Shown piece by piece: positions 60,268 to 64,000 of a stretch of DNA of 64,000 nucleotides (positions within the stretch are counted from its first letter, which is position 1; every line of letters starts with the position of its first letter). The position numbers and the translations under genes are program-made. The notes under the pieces are model-generated. The model did not search any database, was not told the origin of the DNA, and saw nothing but the letters and a program-made list of their open reading frames with translations. The DNA is from Duganella dendranthematis (GTDB taxonomy: Bacteria; Pseudomonadota; Gammaproteobacteria; Burkholderiales; Burkholderiaceae_D), in assembly GCF_012849375.1 (NCBI RefSeq), contig NZ_CP051684.1, positions 992,001 through 1,056,000 of the forward strand. Direction: 5' to 3'.

Positions 60268-62958
60268 TTATTGGGTCACCGGATTTGGCTTGTTCGGATT
60301 GAGGTTGTACTTGGCCACAGCCTGTTCAACCACCGAAGCGTCGATCTTGCCTTCTTCCGACAGCGACTTCAGTGCGGCGACCGTGATGTAGTAACGGTTC
60401 ACCTCAAAGAACTCGCGCAGCTTGGCGCGGCTGTCCGAACGGCCGAAACCATCGGTGCCCAGCACGCGGTAGGTGCGGTCTTTAGGAATGAAGGCGCGGA
60501 TCTGTTCAGCAAACGCGCGCATGTAGTCAGTGGTCGCCACGATCGGACCGCTGGTGTCTTTCAGCAGTTGCGCCACGTATGGCACGCGCTGTTCTTTGGT
60601 CGGATTGACCAGGTTCCAGCGCTCGGCGTCCTGACCATCGCGCGCCACCAGTGTCAGCGAAGGAGCGGACCACACGTCGGCAGCGATGTTCCAGTCGTTC
60701 TTCAGCAGTTCAGCCGCGAAGATCGACTCACGCAGGATGGTGCCGGAGCCGATCAGCTGTACGCGCTGTTTCAGCGACTCGTCGCCTTGCTGCAGCAGGT
60801 ACATACCTTTCAGGATGCCCTCTTCCTGGCCTGGCTTGATGCCTGGGTGTGGGTAGTTCTCGTTCATGATGGTGATGTAGTAGAACACGTCTTCCTGTTC
60901 TTCCACCATGCGGCGCATACCGTCTTGAATAATCACTGCCAGCTCGTGACCGAAGGTCGGGTCATACGGCATGCAGTTCGGCACAGCCGCTGCGAACAGG
61001 TGGCTATGACCATCTTCGTGCTGCAGGCCTTCGCCGTTCAGCGTCGTGCGGCCGGCGGTGCCGCCCATCAGGAAGCCGCGTGCGCGCATGTCGGCCGCTG
61101 CCCACACCAGATCGCCGATACGCTGCATACCGAACATCGAATAGTAGGTATAGAACGGGATCATCACGCGGTTGTTGGTCGAGTACGAGGTCGCCGCAGC
61201 GATCCACGAGCTCATACCACCGGCTTCATTGATACCTTCTTGCAGGATCTGGCCGGCCTTGTCTTCGCGGTAGTACATCACCTGGTCTTTATCGACCGGC
61301 TCGTACAACTGGCCTTGCTGGTTGAAGATACCGACCTGACGGAACAGACCTTCCATACCGAAGGTACGCGATTCATCGACCAGCACCGGCACGATGCGTG
61401 GGCCGACGCTCTGGTCTTTCAGCAGCGTGGTCAGGATACGTACGTAAGCCTGGGTCGACGACACTTCACGGCCTTCGGCGGTCGCGTCCAGCACGTTCTG
61501 GAAGGCGCTCAGCGGCGGTACGGTCAGTTTTTCGTCGGCTTGCTGGCGACGGGCCGGCAGGTAGCCGCCCAGCGCGGCGCGGCGCTCGTGCAGGTATTTG
61601 ATTTCCGGTGCGTCGTCGGCTGGCTTGTAGAACGGGATGTCGGCCAGTTGATCGTCCGGAATCGGGATCGAGTAGCGGTCGCGCATTTCGCGCACGGCTT
61701 CGTCGGTCAGTTTCTTGGTGTTGTGCGCGGTGTTGCGTGCTTCGCCGTGCTTGCCCATGCCGAAGCCCTTGATGGTTTTCACCAGCAGGACGGTCGGTTG
61801 GCCTTTGTGTTCTTGCGCGACCTTGAAGGCGGCGTAGATCTTGTGCGGATCGTGACCGCCGCGGGTCAGGCGCCAGATGTCGTCGTCGGTCATGTTGGCA
61901 ACCATCTCCAGCAGCTTTGGATGCTTGCCGAAGAAGTGCTTGCGCACGTAGGCGCCGTCTTTGGCCTTGTAGTTCTGGTACTCGCCGTCGACGGTGTCCA
62001 TCATCACTTTGCGCAGGATGCCTTCTTTATCCTGTTGCAGCAGCGCGTCCCAGCCCGGACCCCAGATGACTTTGACCACGTTCCAGCCGGCGCCACGGAA
62101 TTCGCCTTCCAGTTCCTGGATGATCTTGCCGTTGCCGCGCACCGGACCGTCCAGGCGCTGCAGGTTGCAGTTGACCACGATGACCAGGTTGTCCAGCTTC
62201 TCGCGCGCGGCCATGCCGATCGCGCCCAGCGATTCCGGTTCGTCCATCTCGCCGTCGCCGCAGAAGGCCCAGACTTTGCGGTCGGTGGTGTCGGCGATCG
62301 AGCGCGCGTGCAGGTATTTCAGGAAGCGTGCCTGATAAATCGCCATCAGCGGGCCCAGGCCCATCGAGACGGTCGGGAACTGCCAGAAGCTTGGCATCAG
62401 TTTCGGGTGCGGGTACGACGACAGGCCGCCACCGTCGACTTCGCGACGGAAGTGCAGCAGTTGGTCTTCGCTCAGGCGGCCTTCCAGGAAGGCGCGCGCG
62501 TAGACGCCAGGCGACGAGTGGCCCTGGATGTACAGCAGGTCGCCGCCGTGGTTTTCGCTCGGCGCTTTCCAGAAGTGGTTGAAGCCGATGCCCAGCATGT
62601 TGGCCAGCGAGGCGAACGAGGACAGGTGACCACCCAGGTCGCCGTCAACGCGGTTGGCCTTGACCACCATCGCCATGGCGTTCCAGCGCATCCACGAGCG
62701 CAGTTTTTCTTCGTATTCCAGGTTGCCCGGGCAGTGTTGCTCCTGGGACAGTGGAATCGTGTTGACGTAAGCGGTGTTGGCCGAGAACGGGATGTCCGAG
62801 CCGCTCTGGCGGGCCAGGTCGATCAGGCGTTCCAGCAGGTAGTGAGCACGATCAGGGCCCTCTTGTTCCAGCACTGAGGCCAGGGAATCCAACCATTCTT
62901 TAGTTTCTTGCGAATCCGGGTCGGTGTTTGCCGTTACCTGGTCAAGTTGAGCTGACAT
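60268..62958 (-). CDS. aceE: Pyruvate dehydrogenase E1, homodimeric type
   Basis: 896 residues. The TPP/Mg motif is GDGEMDEPESLGAIGMA...NLVIVVNCN, as in AceE, and the start DPDSQETKEWLDSLASVL is typical. HSSPGVYARAFLEGRLSEDQ and FGLGRSDSR-like FGRSDSRAKLREF blocks also match. It decarboxylates pyruvate and transfers the acetyl unit to lipoyl-E2. First gene of the operon, with a clear promoter upstream. Confidence 0.97.
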   Translation of the reverse strand: MSAQLDQVTANTDPDSQETKEWLDSLASVLEQEGPDRAHYLLERLIDLARQSGSDIPFSANTAYVNTIPLSQEQHCPGNLEYEEKLRSWMRWNAMAMVVKANRVDGDLGGHLSSFASLANMLGIGFNHFWKAPSENHGGDLLYIQGHSSPGVYARAFLEGRLSEDQLLHFRREVDGGGLSSYPHPKLMPSFWQFPTVSMGLGPLMAIYQARFLKYLHARSIADTTDRKVWAFCGDGEMDEPESLGAIGMAAREKLDNLVIVVNCNLQRLDGPVRGNGKIIQELEGEFRGAGWNVVKVIWGPGWDALLQQDKEGILRKVMMDTVDGEYQNYKAKDGAYVRKHFFGKHPKLLEMVANMTDDDIWRLTRGGHDPHKIYAAFKVAQEHKGQPTVLLVKTIKGFGMGKHGEARNTAHNTKKLTDEAVREMRDRYSIPIPDDQLADIPFYKPADDAPEIKYLHERRAALGGYLPARRQQADEKLTVPPLSAFQNVLDATAEGREVSSTQAYVRILTTLLKDQSVGPRIVPVLVDESRTFGMEGLFRQVGIFNQQGQLYEPVDKDQVMYYREDKAGQILQEGINEAGGMSSWIAAATSYSTNNRVMIPFYTYYSMFGMQRIGDLVWAAADMRARGFLMGGTAGRTTLNGEGLQHEDGHSHLFAAAVPNCMPYDPTFGHELAVIIQDGMRRMVEEQEDVFYYITIMNENYPHPGIKPGQEEGILKGMYLLQQGDESLKQRVQLIGSGTILRESIFAAELLKNDWNIAADVWSAPSLTLVARDGQDAERWNLVNPTKEQRVPYVAQLLKDTSGPIVATTDYMRAFAEQIRAFIPKDRTYRVLGTDGFGRSDSRAKLREFFEVNRYYITVAALKSLSEEGKIDASVVEQAVAKYNLNPNKPNPVTQ

Positions 62959-63055
62959 GTATTAAGTCTCCTGAGTTGAGATTGTGCCCCGAACCATGCG
63001 GCTTCCGGGTTGAGAGTTTGCTGATTATTTACTATTACTTTAATGATGTGTGGGG

Positions 63056-63084
63056 ATTCTAGCAGCCTATTTTGCCTTTTTCAA
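63056..63084 (-). promoter_or_regulatory. Sigma-70 promoter of aceE-aceF-lpdA
   Basis: On the minus strand: -35 TTGAAA (63084-63079), 17-base spacer, -10 TAGAAT (63061-63056). It leaves a leader of about 90 bases before the aceE ATG at 62958. Confidence 0.75.
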
Positions 63085-63224
63085 ATTACGATAAGGCATT
63101 TCATATTATGGGATTTCCCTATGAAAACCTTGTGCAGTGCAGCATTCGGCGATGGCGGAAAACGCGGCGGGATGGCCGCTGCCGCTTTATAATGCGGTTC
63201 TCCCTCTACCACTCTGGTTAAATC

Positions 63225-64000
63225 ATGCCTGCTCAACTGATCGACGGAATCGCCCTCTCCCAAAAACTGCGCGCGGAAATTGCTGCACGTGCTGCAAAAC
63301 TGACCGCCCAAGGCAAGCAGCCCGGCCTGGCCGTCATCATTGTCGGCGACGACCCGGCCAGCCACGTGTATGTACGCAACAAGGTCAAGGCTTGCGAGGA
63401 CGCCGGTTTCTATTCGCTCAAGGATCAATACCCTGCGGATCTGAGCGAGGCTGCACTGCTGGAACGCATCGCCGCGCTGAACGCCGATCCGGCCATCCAC
63501 GGCATCCTGGTGCAGATGCCGCTGCCCAAGCACATTAATCCGCACAAGGTCATCGAAGCCATCTCCACTAAGAAAGACGTCGACGGTTACTCGGTGCTGA
63601 GCGCGGGCGAGCTGATGACCGGCCTGGAAGGCTTCCGCCCGTGCACGCCGTATGGCTGCATGAAACTGATCGAGAGCACCGGCGTGGACCTGCGCGGCAA
63701 GCATGCGGTGGTCATTGGCCGCAGCAACACGGTCGGCAAGCCGATGGCGCTGCTGCTCTTGCAAGCCAACGCCACCGTCACCATCTGTCATAGTGCGACC
63801 CCGGACATCGGCGTGTACACCCGCCAGGCGGACGTGGTCGTGGCCGCAACCGGCCGCCGCAATACCCTGACTGCTGATATGGTCAAGCCGGGCGCGATCG
63901 TGATCGACGTCGGCATCAACCGTAACGACGAAGGCAAGCTGTGCGGCGACGTCGACTTCGACGGCATCAAGGAAGTGGCATCGCACATCACGCCGGTACC
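63225..64000 (+). CDS. folD: Methylene-THF dehydrogenase/cyclohydrolase (3' end cut by window)
   Basis: 258 codons visible from the ATG at 63225; the rest lies beyond the edge. Catalytic Lys in [12 protein letters not shown] (YxxxK), QMPLPKHI, the PCTPYG substrate motif and the NADP site [12 protein letters not shown] are all FolD. It interconverts methylene-, methenyl- and formyl-THF in the cytosol. A TATAAT at 63188-63193 lies upstream, but no good -35 is visible. Confidence 0.96.
   Translation, partial: MPAQLIDGIALSQKLRAEIAARAAKLTAQGKQPGLAVIIVGDDPASHVYVRNKVKACEDAGFYSLKDQYPADLSEAALLERIAALNADPAIHGILVQMPLPKHINPHKVIEAISTKKDVDGYSVLSAGELMTGLEGFRPCTPYGCMKLIESTGVDLRGKHAVVIGRSNTVGKPMALLLLQANATVTICHSATPDIGVYTRQADVVVAATGRRNTLTADMVKPGAIVIDVGINRNDEGKLCGDVDFDGIKEVASHITPV

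Noticed and set aside
60244..62877. Long plus-strand open frame opposite aceE
   Set aside because: Mirror of the E1 gene with no start signal or domain; high GC suppresses stop codons.

Overview
This GC-rich window reads as a chromosomal stretch of a free-living betaproteobacterium, most likely Oxalobacteraceae (Massilia/Duganella/Janthinobacterium-like). The lineage call is inferred from overall protein style: a phasin, a CysB-type regulator behind sbp/cysTWA genes, a pyruvate dehydrogenase operon in which E3 carries its own lipoyl domain, a radC/rpmB/rpmG cluster, and Burkholderiales-like efflux and LysR genes. I see no prophage, plasmid genes, IS element, CRISPR array or rRNA. The window is mostly core and housekeeping genes with accessory pairs between them.

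Layout. 1-6.9 kb: sulfur region on the minus strand, in transcription order sbp, a small hydrolase, a 1-Cys peroxiredoxin, a TauE/SafE exporter, cysT, cysW, cysA and cysB (cut by the window edge). The mRNA leaders of tauE and cysT can each fold so that the Shine-Dalgarno sequence is paired. 6.9-11 kb: dgkA, an IclR regulator, a D-Ala-D-Ala endopeptidase, a nitroreductase and an EamA exporter. 11.3-11.9 kb: a phasin gene whose promoter is flanked by an inverted 9-base repeat. 12.1-15.8 kb: branched-chain amino acid transporter livHMGF without a binding-protein gene, with a terminator-like hairpin in front of livH. 16-18.8 kb: slpA-ispH, radC and rpmB-rpmG. 18.9-20.3 kb: a decayed chemoreceptor gene.

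20.4-29.4 kb: an acyl-lipid desaturase, then purN-rsmB-mscS, a barstar-like protein, a glycine-zipper protein, a methyltransferase-like gene paired with a GspE/PilB-type ATPase, and tRNA-Lys. 29.5-37.6 kb: two tandem periplasmic binding-protein-like genes, a frameshifted phzF, an S9 peptidase, a lipoprotein metallophosphoesterase and an MFS transporter. 37.9-43.3 kb: a glycosyltransferase/aminotransferase pair, a BON-domain protein with three C-x10-C loops, and two secreted zinc-peptidase-like proteins. 43.3-45.5 kb: two tandem SDR-fold proteins lacking the catalytic Tyr/Lys, divergent from a LysR gene. 45.5-50.7 kb: a complete EmrAB/TolC-type efflux operon divergent from a TetR gene, with a palindrome between the two promoters. 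50.7-56.7 kb: small accessory genes including dsbA, a LysR/PACE efflux pair, an M20 peptidase and two very small genes. 56.7-63 kb: the aceE-aceF-lpdA operon. 63.2 kb to the end: folD, cut by the window edge.

No obviously new multi-gene system stands out. The best leads are the Shine-Dalgarno-occluding hairpins in the sulfur region, the phasin operator candidate, the efflux palindrome, the C-x10-C repeat protein, the orphan methyltransferase/ATPase pair, the desaturase tail, and two genes damaged by point lesions.
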